A stretch of 64,000 bases of DNA from Catenulispora pinistramenti (GCF_018274385.1 NZ_JAAFYZ010000033.1:1-64000), one strand, 5' to 3'. Counted from the stretch's first letter, positions 34,757 to 43,505 are shown. The notes: generated from the letters alone by a model not told the origin. Translations and numbers: made by a program.

Positions 34757-34780
34757 GGGTTCGAGTCCCACGCGCCCTAC
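34757..34780. repeat. attR-like direct repeat
   Basis: These 24 bases are identical to the 3' end of tRNA-Lys (4416-4439) but the rest of the tRNA is absent: the preceding bases (GTGTATTCGAATCC) do not pair as an anticodon arm. This is expected for the far end of an element inserted in the tRNA 3' end. Confidence 0.85.
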
Positions 34781-35274
34781 CCCACGATCCTCCTGCCGCG
34801 GCGGTTCCGCGCAGGTCAGCGATACGACGTCGGCCGCCGGAGGCTGACTGGCGCAGCAGGGTGGCGCGCCTGTCCGTGAACGCGGTCGCGGGTGCCGGCT
34901 CATGATGGCACGGGGGTCCTCGTCGCGTCCCGTCGTGGGTTGGTCAGTGGGGTCGCGGGGTTTGTCGGAGGCTCCGGGCGGGATTTCTGGACTGTTCGTC
35001 CGTGGCTTGACTACTGGATGAATATTCCGGGTCGCCGACTGCTATGGCAGGAGCCTGGGCTGGGGTTCGGGGGTGGTCGGCGGAGGGCTCAAGCGCGGAT
35101 CGTTTGACCAGGGTTGCAGTGCTCTGTTTTGATCGGTCAAGGGTTCGATCGATGTCGACTGATCCCCAAAACACAGTGTTGACTGCCAGAAACGGGGTCT
35201 GGCCAGGAGACCTGGGGTCGGTGGGCGGACCCTGCGTGTCATGGCACACCCTGCTTCGGCGTTTGTCCGAGTGA
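34781..35274. other. Chromosomal intergenic region right of the island
   Basis: Nearly 500 bases lie between the attR copy and the LuxR-type gene. Open frames are shadows without support. The regulatory region of the first cluster gene must be here, but I see no clear promoter hexamers. Confidence 0.45.
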
Positions 35275-35976
35275 ATGAGGTTTGCTGTGTTCAAGCCCGA
35301 TACTGTGAACCGCCCTCGGTCCTGCACCGTCGCGGTGGCGGAGCCCAACGACGTGGTCCGGCTGGGGTTGGCGGCGATGCTCTGGGCGTTGGAGTCGGTG
35401 ACCGAGGTGGTGGCGTTGGCTTCGGCCGGCGACGGGGCCGAGGAGTTGCGCTCCACGAATGCTGATGTGGTGCTGGCTTCTTGTTCTCTGGAGTCGGAGG
35501 TCCTGGACGACATCCAGCGGTGGGCCGATGAGCGCGGCGCCAAGGTCCTGCTGGTCATCAGCAGCGCGGACGATCCGCGGTTGCCGGAGTTCGCGCGGCG
35601 GGCCGCCGACGGGCTCGTGCTGTTGGAGGGCCTGACCGTCGAACACCTCGGTGGTGCGCTGGCCACGTTGGGGCGCGGTGGGCAGGTGGCGGTTCCGGCC
35701 CGGCTGGCGCGGCAGCTGATCTTCGGTACCCAGTCGCAACGGCGCGCCGACTTCTGGCATCGCAATCTGTTGACCCAACGGGAGACGGACATCCTCCAGC
35801 TGCTCTCGCAGGGCTACAGCAACAAGCAGATAGCCCCGCGGATCGGCATCTCCGAGCACGGGGTGAAGCGGCACGTGGGCAACATCCTGGCCAAACTCAA
35901 CTGCTCCAACCGGACCGAGGCCGTGTCCTACGCCCTCCGGCAGAACCTGCTCACCGCCGCGCCCGCGGCGGGCTGA
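35275..35976 (+). CDS. LuxR-type regulator with degenerate receiver
   Basis: A 233-aa NarL/LuxR-family protein. The N-terminal receiver-like domain (about 17-140) has VAVAEPNDVVRLGL where DD is usual, and ADVVLAS with Ser69 at the phospho-acceptor Asp position. The C-terminal GerE-type helix-turn-helix (about 167-225) is intact: LTQRETDILQLLSQGYSNKQIAPRIGISEHG. It probably works without phosphorylation as an orphan, pathway-specific regulator, and no sensor kinase gene is near. ATG 35275 was used. It is followed at once by an exporter gene and borders the NRPS cluster, so it is a candidate cluster regulator. Confidence 0.86.
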   Translation: MRFAVFKPDTVNRPRSCTVAVAEPNDVVRLGLAAMLWALESVTEVVALASAGDGAEELRSTNADVVLASCSLESEVLDDIQRWADERGAKVLLVISSADDPRLPEFARRAADGLVLLEGLTVEHLGGALATLGRGGQVAVPARLARQLIFGTQSQRRADFWHRNLLTQRETDILQLLSQGYSNKQIAPRIGISEHGVKRHVGNILAKLNCSNRTEAVSYALRQNLLTAAPAAG

Positions 35977-35979
35977 CCG

Positions 35980-37248
35980 GTGGTGGGAACGGCCGTCGGG
36001 GATCCGGCGGCGCCGACCGGGGTCGGTCCCGACCGCCGGCGCGACTTCCGCACGTACTGGCTCGGCCAGAGCGTGAGCGTGGTGGGGGACCAGGTGGCGG
36101 CGTTCGTGCTGCCGACCATCGCGATCACCGGGTTCGGTGCCTCGGCCTTGCAGGTCGGCATCCTGAACACCGTCAACACCGGCGCCTACACGCTGCTGGG
36201 CCTGTTCGTCGGGGTGTTCATGGACCGGACCCGGCGCCGACCGGTGATGATCGTCTCCGATCTGGTCCGGGCCGCGGCCTTCGGTGCCGTCCCGCTGCTG
36301 TCCGCGGCCGGGCACCTGGGCATGGGCGTGCTCTACGTGGTCGCCGCGATAGCCGGGGTCTTCGCGGTGTTCTTCAACGTCGCGAGCCAGTCGCACCTGC
36401 CGGCGCTGGTCGGCTCGGACTTCCTGGGCACCGCGAACGCGCGCATGGAGATCTCCAACACGCTGAGCCTGGTCGTCGGGCCGACGCTCGGCGGCCTGCT
36501 GATCCAGTGGTGGGGCGGGCCGACGGCGATGTCCGTGAACGCGGTGTCGTTCCTGTTCTCCGTGGCCGGCGTCGTGCTGCTGCGGACGCCGGAGCCGCCG
36601 ATGGAGGCCAGGGCGGCGAGCCCGGTCTGGCACGATCTGCGCGAGGGCGTATCAGTACTCTGGCAGCATCCGGTGCTGCGCCGCACGACGATCGCCTCGG
36701 CCGCTCGCAACTTCGGCAACACCGCCGTCAACACCGTGCTGCTGCTGTTCGCCTACCGGGCGTTGAAGCTCTCCAGCGGCGTCGCGGGGCTGCTGTTCGC
36801 CTCGGGGACGGTCGCGGCGGTGCTCGGCGCCTGGACGGTGTCCCGGCTGCGGCGCCGGCTGGGCACCGGGGCGACGCTGCTGGCGGCCAACGGCGCCGGC
36901 GCGGTGTGGGTGCTGGCCCCGTTGGCGTTGGCGGTCCCGGCGCTGCCGCTGTTGATCCTGCTGCGGGTGGTGTCCTCGTTCTCGCTGCCGTTGTGGAACT
37001 CGATCGTGGTGACCCTGCGGCAGGGCGCGGTCCCGGCGAACCTGCTGGGCCGGGTCAACGCCACGGCCGGGACGTTGAACTTCTCGGCCGTGCCGGTGGG
37101 CGCGCTGGCCGCGGGGTTCGGAGCCCAGGCCGGGTCGGCCGCGTTCGGGACCCGGACCGGGCTGGCGCTGACCATGATGGCCGCGGGGATCTGCTCGGCC
37201 GCCGGGACCGTGGGTCTGCTGAGCCGGGAGGTCAGGACCCTGCCTTGA
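35980..37248 (+). CDS. MFS exporter
   Basis: A 422-aa major facilitator protein with about twelve hydrophobic helices and the loop motif GVFMDRTRRRPVMIVSDL after helix 2 (a DRxGRR-like signature of the drug-export class). GTG 35980 starts three bases after the regulator stop, so they are one operon; the adjacent second GTG is possible. It probably exports the peptide product or gives self-resistance. Its 3' end overlaps the convergent epimerase gene by 17 bases. Confidence 0.87.
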   Translation: MVGTAVGDPAAPTGVGPDRRRDFRTYWLGQSVSVVGDQVAAFVLPTIAITGFGASALQVGILNTVNTGAYTLLGLFVGVFMDRTRRRPVMIVSDLVRAAAFGAVPLLSAAGHLGMGVLYVVAAIAGVFAVFFNVASQSHLPALVGSDFLGTANARMEISNTLSLVVGPTLGGLLIQWWGGPTAMSVNAVSFLFSVAGVVLLRTPEPPMEARAASPVWHDLREGVSVLWQHPVLRRTTIASAARNFGNTAVNTVLLLFAYRALKLSSGVAGLLFASGTVAAVLGAWTVSRLRRRLGTGATLLAANGAGAVWVLAPLALAVPALPLLILLRVVSSFSLPLWNSIVVTLRQGAVPANLLGRVNATAGTLNFSAVPVGALAAGFGAQAGSAAFGTRTGLALTMMAAGICSAAGTVGLLSREVRTLP

Positions 37249-38122
37249 GGACCGCCTGCAGCGCGGCGCCGAGTTCGGCGTGCCGGAACTCGAATCCGGC
37301 CGCGGTCAGTACCTCGGGGACGGCGCGCTGTCCGGTGTAGAAACCGTCGGCGTACTCCCCGAGCGCGGCCCGCAATACCGGGCGCGGCAGGGTCCAGAGC
37401 GCGGGGCGGCCGAGGGCGCGGCCGAGCGCCGCGGCGAATTCGCGTTGCGGACGCGGATCGGGTGCGGTCACGTTGACCGGGCCGGCGACCCCGTCGGCCG
37501 TCATCAGGAACCGTACGGCCGCGGCCGCGTCCGCCATGGTGATCCACGGCAGGTACTGGTCGCCCCGCCCGAGTCGGCCGCCGAGGAAGGCGCGGAAGGC
37601 CGGGGCCTGTGCTTTGACCACACCGCTGTTCCGGCCCAGCACGGTGCCGAAGCGCAGGAGCAGCAGCCGCGTGTCCGGACCCGCCGCCTCGGCGGCAGCC
37701 TCCCAGTCCCGGCACAGCTCGGCGTGGAAGCCGGTGCCGACCGGATCGCCTTCGCCGACTTGGCGATCCTGCGTGTCGCCGTAGTAGGCGGTCTCCGAAC
37801 CGTTCAGCAGCAACGGCACCCCGCAGTCGCGGACCGCGGCGGCCAGTGTGTCCGCGGCGATGACGCGGCTGTCCCGGATCTTCTGCTTCTGCGCGGCGTT
37901 CCAGCGCTTTCCCGCCAGACCGGTGCTGTAGAGGTTCACCACCGCGTCGAGCCCGCTCAGGGCGCCGGCCGGGATCCGGCCGTAGGACGGGTCCCAGCCG
38001 ATCTCGTCCAGCCCCCGCGACTCGCCGCGGACCAGGCGGAACACCGTGTGTCCGCTGTCGCCCAACTCACGGACGATCGCGGAGCCCAGCGCACCCGAGG
38101 CGCCGGCGACGGCTATTTTCAT
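37232..38122 (-). CDS. TIGR01777-family NAD-dependent epimerase-like protein
   Basis: A 296-aa Rossmann-fold protein of the TIGR01777 (YfcH/SulA) branch: GASGALGSAIVREL at residues 7-20 for the nucleotide, NLYSTGLAGKRW and LLNGSETAYYGD, and LPWITMADAAAAVRFLM. The C-terminal part has GRPALWTLPRPVLRAALGE, usual for the family. Its role in secondary metabolism is not known; these proteins are often near housekeeping genes. It lies downstream of the ABC permease gene by 84 bases on the same strand and may be only a neighbour. Confidence 0.83.
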   Translation of the reverse strand: MKIAVAGASGALGSAIVRELGDSGHTVFRLVRGESRGLDEIGWDPSYGRIPAGALSGLDAVVNLYSTGLAGKRWNAAQKQKIRDSRVIAADTLAAAVRDCGVPLLLNGSETAYYGDTQDRQVGEGDPVGTGFHAELCRDWEAAAEAAGPDTRLLLLRFGTVLGRNSGVVKAQAPAFRAFLGGRLGRGDQYLPWITMADAAAAVRFLMTADGVAGPVNVTAPDPRPQREFAAALGRALGRPALWTLPRPVLRAALGEYADGFYTGQRAVPEVLTAAGFEFRHAELGAALQAVLKAGS

Positions 38123-38206
38123 GGGATTCTCCTTCGGCGTTCGTGCGGGAGTCAGGCGGAGGCGAGGTCGGCGGCGGTCTTCGCGGCGACGTCGACAAGT
38201 TCCCGG

Positions 38207-38857
38207 TCAGTCCAGGCGAACAGCGATGTACTGCGTCGCGGCACCCGCCGCGGCGAGGAACAGGAGTCCGGCGGCCGCGTAGCCGACGAAGCCGACGCCG
38301 GCGCTCGGATGGCCGCCGGTCATGGCGTGCAGCATCGGGTACACCGGAGGCAGCGGCTTGGCCAGGATCACTCCCAGCACCAGCGCCAGCCCGACCAGCA
38401 CCGAGGCCCCCGGCCGGCCGATCACCAGCCGCGAGCACAGCAGTCCCAGGCCGATGCCGACCGCCGCGCAGGTGAGCTCCGCGGCGGCACCGAGCAGCAC
38501 CGAGCGCACCAGCACCGTGTGCGAGCCCGAGATGACCGGGTAGCCCAGCCCGATCACGACCATCCCGACGCAGAACGTCGCCGAGACGGCGACGGCGGCG
38601 GCGAGCGGACCGCGCGCGTTGCCGGCGTTCACCACGACGATCGTCCGGCCGACCGGTTCCTCGATGTTGACCACGGCCGCGGTCAGCCAGGTCGCACAGG
38701 CCAGTACCGATACGGCGGCCGCGGCGTAGACACCGAGCAACGGACCGCTGTCGCTGCTGGTGAGGACGGCGAGCAGGGCCAGGAAGAAGACCATCGGGGC
38801 CACGTAGCGCTGGGAGTGCAAGGCGGTCGAGAGGGTGTAGCGGTACAGCGCTTTCAT
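38207..38857 (-). CDS. ABC transporter permease, ABC-2-like
   Basis: A 216-aa protein with about six transmembrane helices and almost no loops, starting MKALYRYTLSTALHSQRYV, an amphipathic first stretch typical of ABC-2 type permeases. ATG 38857 overlaps the stop of the ATPase gene (ATGA), so the pair is a transporter. The longer frame upstream overlaps the ATPase and is not used. It likely moves the peptide or a precursor, or protects the cell. Confidence 0.82.
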   Translation of the reverse strand: MKALYRYTLSTALHSQRYVAPMVFFLALLAVLTSSDSGPLLGVYAAAAVSVLACATWLTAAVVNIEEPVGRTIVVVNAGNARGPLAAAVAVSATFCVGMVVIGLGYPVISGSHTVLVRSVLLGAAAELTCAAVGIGLGLLCSRLVIGRPGASVLVGLALVLGVILAKPLPPVYPMLHAMTGGHPSAGVGFVGYAAAGLLFLAAAGAATQYIAVRLD

Positions 38858-39831
38858 CGCTGGCCGCCGATCTGGTTCGCCGGGTTCGCCGGGCCGCTGC
38901 CGACACCGCTGACGCCGCCGACGCCGCCGACGCCACGGACACCGCCCGAGCCGCCGACGCCGTTCGCCCCGGCCGTGACACCGCCGAGCAGATTCGGCGG
39001 CTCGGCGGCATCGTTGTGCCGCACTCCGTCGACAGTCCACCCGCCCTGCAACGCGACCAGCAGCAAGGCATCGCACCGGTCCCGGTCCACGCGTACCCGG
39101 ACCACATCGCCGGTGGCCTCCAGCGAGCGCGTCCCGGCCAGCCCGCGCAAATCAACGGCCTGCGGTCGCGTCGCCCGCAGCAGGACTTCCGACGCCGTGT
39201 CGTGCACCCGCGTCGGGAGGGCCTGCCGGGACAGCCGTCCGGCCTCGATCCGGTAGACCTCGGTCGCGAGCCCGCCGGTGATCGCCTCGCGGTGGTCGGT
39301 GAACACCACGGCGCCGCCGGAGCGTGCCGTGTCCACGATGATCTGGGCCAGTACCCCGTGCGCGGAGGCGTCCAGCCCCGACCACGGTTCGTCCAGGATG
39401 AGCAGGCGTGGCGGCATCAGCAGGGCCTGCGCCAGGGCGACCTTCTGGGCGTTGCCCTTGGACAGCTCGCGGATCGGGGTCTTGGGACCGCCGACCAGGT
39501 CCAGCCGGGTCAGCAGTTCGGTCGCCCGCTCGGCCGAGCGGGCCGTACTGAGACCCTTGATACGGCCCATGTGCGCCAGGTACGCCTCGGCGGACAGCCG
39601 GGTGCTCGTGGGGAACCGGTCCGGGACGTAGCCGATGACGCCCGGGTCGCCGGTGCGGGTGCCGGAGCTGGGTCGGCTCACCCCGGCCAGAACCCGCAGA
39701 AGCGTCGACTTGCCTGAGCCGTTGCCGCCGGTGACGGCCTGCACCGTCCCCGGCGCGGTGGTGAAGTCGACGTCGACCAGGACCGGACGGCCCGGCCGAT
39801 AGCGTTTGCTCACAGACTGGAGAGTCAGCAC
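38854..39831 (-). CDS. ABC transporter ATPase with Gly-Val-rich tail
   Basis: A 325-aa ABC ATPase. Walker A GGNGSGKST at residues 35-43, signature LSKGN at 123-127, Walker B LLILDEPWSGLD from 143, and H-loop near FTDHREA. The last 45 residues are a repeated Gly-Val stretch (GGVGGVSGVG) that is not part of the usual fold and may come from repeat expansion. GTG 39831 overlaps the hpgT stop by 7 bases. The gene forms one run with hmaS, hmo, hpgT and the permease. Confidence 0.9.
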   Translation of the reverse strand: MLTLQSVSKRYRPGRPVLVDVDFTTAPGTVQAVTGGNGSGKSTLLRVLAGVSRPSSGTRTGDPGVIGYVPDRFPTSTRLSAEAYLAHMGRIKGLSTARSAERATELLTRLDLVGGPKTPIRELSKGNAQKVALAQALLMPPRLLILDEPWSGLDASAHGVLAQIIVDTARSGGAVVFTDHREAITGGLATEVYRIEAGRLSRQALPTRVHDTASEVLLRATRPQAVDLRGLAGTRSLEATGDVVRVRVDRDRCDALLLVALQGGWTVDGVRHNDAAEPPNLLGGVTAGANGVGGSGGVRGVGGVGGVSGVGSGPANPANQIGGQR

Positions 39832-41207
39832 CGGGGAGGTTCCTTCTGTATCGAGGTATAAGAGTCGAGCCCCGTTATTGTCTGTTCCAGATGCCTGCTA
39901 TCGGTATCAATACGCTTGGATTCAGCCTTTTCGGTGGTCGTCGCGAACAAGGCGGCCAGTCGGTCGAGTCCGTCCTCGATGCGTTCCGGGGTGAGCACGC
40001 TGCAGGACAGCCGGATCGCCCGCGCCGCGCCGGGCCCGGAGGCGAAGTGCCGCATCGGTGTCCACAGCACGCCGAACTCCCGTGCGGAGCGTTCCAACAG
40101 CGCGTCGTCGGCGTCGAAGGGCACGGACAACACCAGGAAGAAGCCGCCGTGCGGCCGGTTCCAGGAGATGCCGGAGCCGGCCGGGAACCGCTTGGCCAGG
40201 GCTTCCAGCAGGGCGGCCATGTTGCGCCGGTAGACCGCGATCTCCCGCTCGTTGGCCTGGACCAGGCTGCACCCGTGGGTCAGCAGTTTGCCCGCGACCA
40301 CCGCCTGGGCGATCGGCGAGGTGTTCACGGTGAGCATGCTCTTGATCTTCGCCAGCTCGTCGGCCAGGAGTCCGCCGCCGACCGTCTCCTGGTCCGCGAC
40401 CAGGTACCCGACCCGTGCGCCCGGCATCCCGGTCTTGGCGAAGGAGCCGAGGTAGACGACCCGCCGTCCGGTGTCGATCGACTTCAGCGTCGGCGGCCGC
40501 TCGTCCCCGGCGGAGAACAGCCCGTAGGGGTTGTCTTCCAGGATCAGGAAGTCCTCGGTCTCGGCCAGCTTCAGCAGCGCGTGCCGGTCGGCGGTCGACA
40601 GGCTGATACCCGAGGGGTTCGAATGGTCGGCCACGATGTAGCAGGCGCGCGGGCGTCGGCCCTCGGCCTTGAGCCGGCGGATCGCCTCGGCCAGGGCGGG
40701 CAGGTCCACGCCGGCCGGGCCGCCGGGCACGGCCACGGTCGGCAGGTCGGCCAGCCGCGCCGCGCCGACGATGCCGACGTAGGCCGGTGCCACCGTGAGC
40801 AGGACGTCCCGTTCGTCGGCGCGCAGGGCGCGCAGGACGAGGAACATCGCTTCCTGGCATCCCACGGTGACGACGATCGACTCCGGCGCGGCGTGGATCC
40901 CCTCGTCGATCGCCAGATGTTCGGCGACCAGGTCGTCGATGACGCCCTTGGTGCGGCCGTACTGGAACAGGATCCGGCAGACCTGTTCGTCGGTGAGGCC
41001 CTTCTCCTGCCGGAGGTAGCTCTCGAACCGCTCCAGGTATTCGTGGATGAGCCGGGTGTCGAAGAACTCTTCGTAAGGCCGTCCGGGCGCGAAGGAGACG
41101 GCGTCGGGATAGCGGTTCGCTATCTCGTTGAGGAAGTTCATCGAGTCCAGCGCCGGATCGGACAGTGAGGCATGCAGATCCGTCACCTTGATGGCCGCGG
41201 TGGTCAT
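39825..41207 (-). CDS. hpgT: 4-hydroxyphenylglycine aminotransferase HpgT
   Basis: A 460-aa PLP-dependent class I/II aminotransferase. It makes L-4-hydroxyphenylglycine from 4-hydroxyphenylglyoxylate. Visible: ADHSNPSGISLS and LEDNPYGLF (cofactor-binding stretches), the PLP Lys258 in GSFAKTGMPGARVGYL, and IRLSCSVL near the end (the carboxylate-binding Arg). The family identity rests on the operon with hmaS and hmo as well as sequence. ATG 41207 has GGAGGGG upstream and overlaps the hmo stop (ATGA). A C-terminal extension of about 30 residues is not usual. Confidence 0.9.
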   Translation of the reverse strand: MTTAAIKVTDLHASLSDPALDSMNFLNEIANRYPDAVSFAPGRPYEEFFDTRLIHEYLERFESYLRQEKGLTDEQVCRILFQYGRTKGVIDDLVAEHLAIDEGIHAAPESIVVTVGCQEAMFLVLRALRADERDVLLTVAPAYVGIVGAARLADLPTVAVPGGPAGVDLPALAEAIRRLKAEGRRPRACYIVADHSNPSGISLSTADRHALLKLAETEDFLILEDNPYGLFSAGDERPPTLKSIDTGRRVVYLGSFAKTGMPGARVGYLVADQETVGGGLLADELAKIKSMLTVNTSPIAQAVVAGKLLTHGCSLVQANEREIAVYRRNMAALLEALAKRFPAGSGISWNRPHGGFFLVLSVPFDADDALLERSAREFGVLWTPMRHFASGPGAARAIRLSCSVLTPERIEDGLDRLAALFATTTEKAESKRIDTDSRHLEQTITGLDSYTSIQKEPPRC

Positions 41208-42304
41208 ACCGATCCCCTCCAGATGGTCAGCGTCCGTGCCGCCGCCGGATCCGGACAGCCGGCCAGGCCGAGCGCCTCGGCGAATTCCTGGTGGAACAGG
41301 CCGAGGACGCGGTCCGCCCCGGCCTCGCCGTCGGCGGCCAGGCCCCACAGCGCCGGCCGGCCGATCAGCACCGCGTCGGCGCCGAGAGTCAGGGCCCGCA
41401 TGATGTCCAGGCCGCTGCGTATCCCGCTGTCGAACAGTACGGTGCCGCGGTCGCCGACCGCCTCCCGGACCGCCGTGACCGCGTCGGCCGAGGCGATCGC
41501 GCCGTCCAGCTGACGCCCGCCGTGGTTGGAGACCACGACCGCGTCGGCTCCGAGGCTGATCGCCTTCGCTGCGTCCCGCGGATCCAGGATCCCCTTGACA
41601 ATCAATGGAATCGACGCGGCCCGCCGCAGCTCGGTCAGGTCCGGCCAGGTGAAGGCCGCGAAGGTGGCGGCGGTGTGCGCGGCCACCGCGGAGTCGCCGA
41701 CGACCGCCTGCCGCGCGCCGGCGGCTGCGCTCGAATCCGTGAAGTTGGCGGCACTGACGTGGGCCGGGACCGTGAACTCGTTGCGCACGTCCCGCAGCCG
41801 CCGCGCCATCCACGGCACGTCGACCGTCACCATCAGCGCCGCGCATCCGGCGGCCTCGGCCCGGCGGACCAGGTCCCGCGACTGCTCCCGGTCGCGCAAC
41901 GGATACAGCTGGAACCACGTGGTGCCGCCGACCTCGGCGACCTGCTCCAGCGGGGTGCTGCTCATGGTCGAGACCGTGAACGGGATCCCGGCGCGCTTCG
42001 CGGCCCGGGCCAGGGCGAGCTCGCCGTCGGGGTGGACCAGTCGCTGGTAGGCGATGGGCGCGATCGCCGCGGGCATCGCGGCCCGGACCCCGAACAGATC
42101 GGTCCCGGTGTGCCGCCCGCTGAGGTCACCCATAGCCCGCGGCACGAGGGCGACGCGGTCCAGGGCGGCGCGGTTCGCGGCCAGGGTGGTCTCGGCGCCG
42201 CTGCCGCCGGCGACGAAGTCCCACACCTCACCGGGCAACCGCGCACGGGCGATCTGCTCGAATTCGACCACCGACTGGGCGCCGGGCCCAGGTGTCGTCA
42301 GCAT
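41204..42304 (-). CDS. hmo: 4-hydroxymandelate oxidase Hmo
   Basis: A 366-aa FMN-dependent alpha-hydroxy acid oxidase. It oxidises 4-hydroxymandelate to 4-hydroxyphenylglyoxylate. Visible: AIAPIAYQRLVHPDGE, FQLYPLRDRE, VTVDVPWMARRLRD (FMN region), IVKGILDPRDA with the flavin Lys, and SNHGGRQLDG with the catalytic His261. DSGIRSGLDIMRAL and LGADAVLIGRPALWG complete the flavin site. The start overlaps the hmaS stop (TGATG) and its stop overlaps hpgT. Confidence 0.92.
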   Translation of the reverse strand: MLTTPGPGAQSVVEFEQIARARLPGEVWDFVAGGSGAETTLAANRAALDRVALVPRAMGDLSGRHTGTDLFGVRAAMPAAIAPIAYQRLVHPDGELALARAAKRAGIPFTVSTMSSTPLEQVAEVGGTTWFQLYPLRDREQSRDLVRRAEAAGCAALMVTVDVPWMARRLRDVRNEFTVPAHVSAANFTDSSAAAGARQAVVGDSAVAAHTAATFAAFTWPDLTELRRAASIPLIVKGILDPRDAAKAISLGADAVVVSNHGGRQLDGAIASADAVTAVREAVGDRGTVLFDSGIRSGLDIMRALTLGADAVLIGRPALWGLAADGEAGADRVLGLFHQEFAEALGLAGCPDPAAARTLTIWRGSV

Positions 42305-43392
42305 CAGGACCCTGACTGCTCCAGCTCGACCGCCTCGTACAGGGCCTTGATGTTGTTCGACCCGAACAGCCGGGCCCCGGCCCGTTCGATGACCTCGAAG
42401 AAGAGCGTGCGCCGCGGGTGGGTGGAGCGGGTGAACAGCTGGAACAGCTCGCCGCCGTGGTCCTCGTCGACCAGGATGCCCGCCGCGCGCAGTTCCGCGA
42501 TCGGGTGGCCGGCCGGCACGAACCGGTTCGGCAGCAGGTCGTAGTAGGTCCCGGGGGTCTTCAGGAACTCCACCCCGCGGTGCCGCATCGACTCGACCGC
42601 GTGGACGACGTCGTCGGTGGCGAACGCGATGTGCTGCACGCCCGCGCCGCCGTGGTCCTTGATGAACTGGTCGATCTGCCCGGGCGCGCAGTTCACGTCG
42701 GGCTCCAGGATCGTGAAGGTCACGCCGCCGGACCGGCTCTGCACCACCTTGGAGTCCATGGCCTGCGAACCGACGATGATCCGCTCCTCGAACGTCTGCC
42801 GGAAGCCCAGGGCGGTGGTGTAGAAATCGATCGTCTGGTCCAGGGACCGGTTCGGGACGCAGACGGCGAAGTGGTCCATCGTGTGCAGTCCCGGCGCGTC
42901 GTCCGGTTCGGGGGCGGCCACGCCCGGCGCTCCGGGAAGAGGGCTGAAGCCCGGCGGCAGGACCGCGTCCGTTGTGGGTTCGCCCTGCAGGAACGTGTGG
43001 GTGACGTCGCCGAACGCCCGGATCGAGGCCGTGCGCACCCCGTCGGGACCGTCATGGGGCTCGGCCATCGCCGGGGCGCCGGCCGCCACCGCCGAGGCGA
43101 AGACCGCGTCCACGTCGGTGGTCCGCATGGCTATGTCGGCGACGCCGGGGCCGTGGGAGAGCACGTACGCGGTGCAGGGGTGGTCGTCGGTCAGGGCCTC
43201 GGTGAGCACCACCACCGCGCGCCCGCCGATCAGCGCCACGCTGCGGAAGCCCTGTTCGCGGGAGCCCGCGACGCCGGCCGGCCGTAGGCCGTACCGGTCG
43301 GTGAAGACGTCGCGCCAGGTGTCCAGATCCTCGACGTGGAGTTCGACATGGGCCAGGTCGAGGTCGGTGCCGACCGGTGCTTGGGTATGCAT
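42304..43392 (-). CDS. hmaS: 4-hydroxymandelate synthase HmaS
   Basis: A 362-aa non-haem iron dioxygenase of the HPPD/HmaS family. It converts 4-hydroxyphenylpyruvate to 4-hydroxymandelate, the first step to Hpg. The iron ligands are visible: His174 (MDHFAVCV), His254 (VQHIAFAT) and Glu333 (LFFEVIER). Sequence alone resembles HPPD; the overlap with hmo and hpgT decides for HmaS. ATG 43392 with GGGGAGCC upstream is preferred over the longer frame. First gene of the minus-strand operon, divergent from panD. Confidence 0.9.
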   Translation of the reverse strand: MHTQAPVGTDLDLAHVELHVEDLDTWRDVFTDRYGLRPAGVAGSREQGFRSVALIGGRAVVVLTEALTDDHPCTAYVLSHGPGVADIAMRTTDVDAVFASAVAAGAPAMAEPHDGPDGVRTASIRAFGDVTHTFLQGEPTTDAVLPPGFSPLPGAPGVAAPEPDDAPGLHTMDHFAVCVPNRSLDQTIDFYTTALGFRQTFEERIIVGSQAMDSKVVQSRSGGVTFTILEPDVNCAPGQIDQFIKDHGGAGVQHIAFATDDVVHAVESMRHRGVEFLKTPGTYYDLLPNRFVPAGHPIAELRAAGILVDEDHGGELFQLFTRSTHPRRTLFFEVIERAGARLFGSNNIKALYEAVELEQSGS

Positions 43393-43459
43393 GGCTCCCC
43401 GTTTCGCGTCGCAGAACGATCGCCTTTCACTATCGCAACGGTCGCCGCACCGGCGATGC

Positions 43460-43505
43460 CCGTTCGGGGTGCCCGTTCGGCTACCCGAACGGGCACCCCG
43501 AACGG
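43460..43505. promoter_or_regulatory. Long perfect inverted repeat between hmaS and panD
   Basis: Two 21-bp arms (CCGTTCGGGGTGCCCGTTCGG at 43460-43480 and its exact complement at 43485-43505) flank a 4-base loop. Each arm itself has CCGTTCGG twice. It sits between two divergent operons, so it is not a terminator by position; an operator for a dimeric regulator, such as the LuxR-type protein at 35275, is the likely role. Confidence 0.65.

Larger units (their letters stand above)
4416..34780. mobile_element. Genomic island inserted in tRNA-Lys
   Basis: A 30.3 kb segment is bounded by identical 24-base repeats at 4416-4439 and 34757-34780. It starts with a tyrosine recombinase gene facing the tRNA. 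Its cargo is unlike the flanks: EccC-type ATPase, WXG proteins, duplicated lipoproteins, Tad pilus operon, RHS toxin with immunity candidate, and several decayed genes. No relaxase, TraB or replication gene was recognised, so it looks like an immobilised remnant or an element needing help from elsewhere. The repeats and the recombinase are seen directly. That the whole interval moved as one unit is inference. Confidence 0.78.

Noticed and set aside
34741-34780. A second tRNA-Lys gene
   Set aside because: Only the 3' 24 bases match. There is no D-arm or anticodon arm upstream, so it is an attachment-site copy.
41029-41918. A long fusion protein joining Hmo and HpgT in one frame
   Set aside because: The hpgT frame is open upstream of its ATG, but that part is out of frame with hmo. 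The clear ribosome-binding site before ATG 41207 and ATGA overlap show two proteins.
42304-43392. 4-hydroxyphenylpyruvate dioxygenase (HPPD) of tyrosine catabolism
   Set aside because: The fold is shared, but overlap with hmo and hpgT and position by an NRPS with an Hpg code favour HmaS.
43460-43505. Transcription terminator
   Set aside because: The hairpin lies between divergent starts, not after a gene, and has no T run on either strand.
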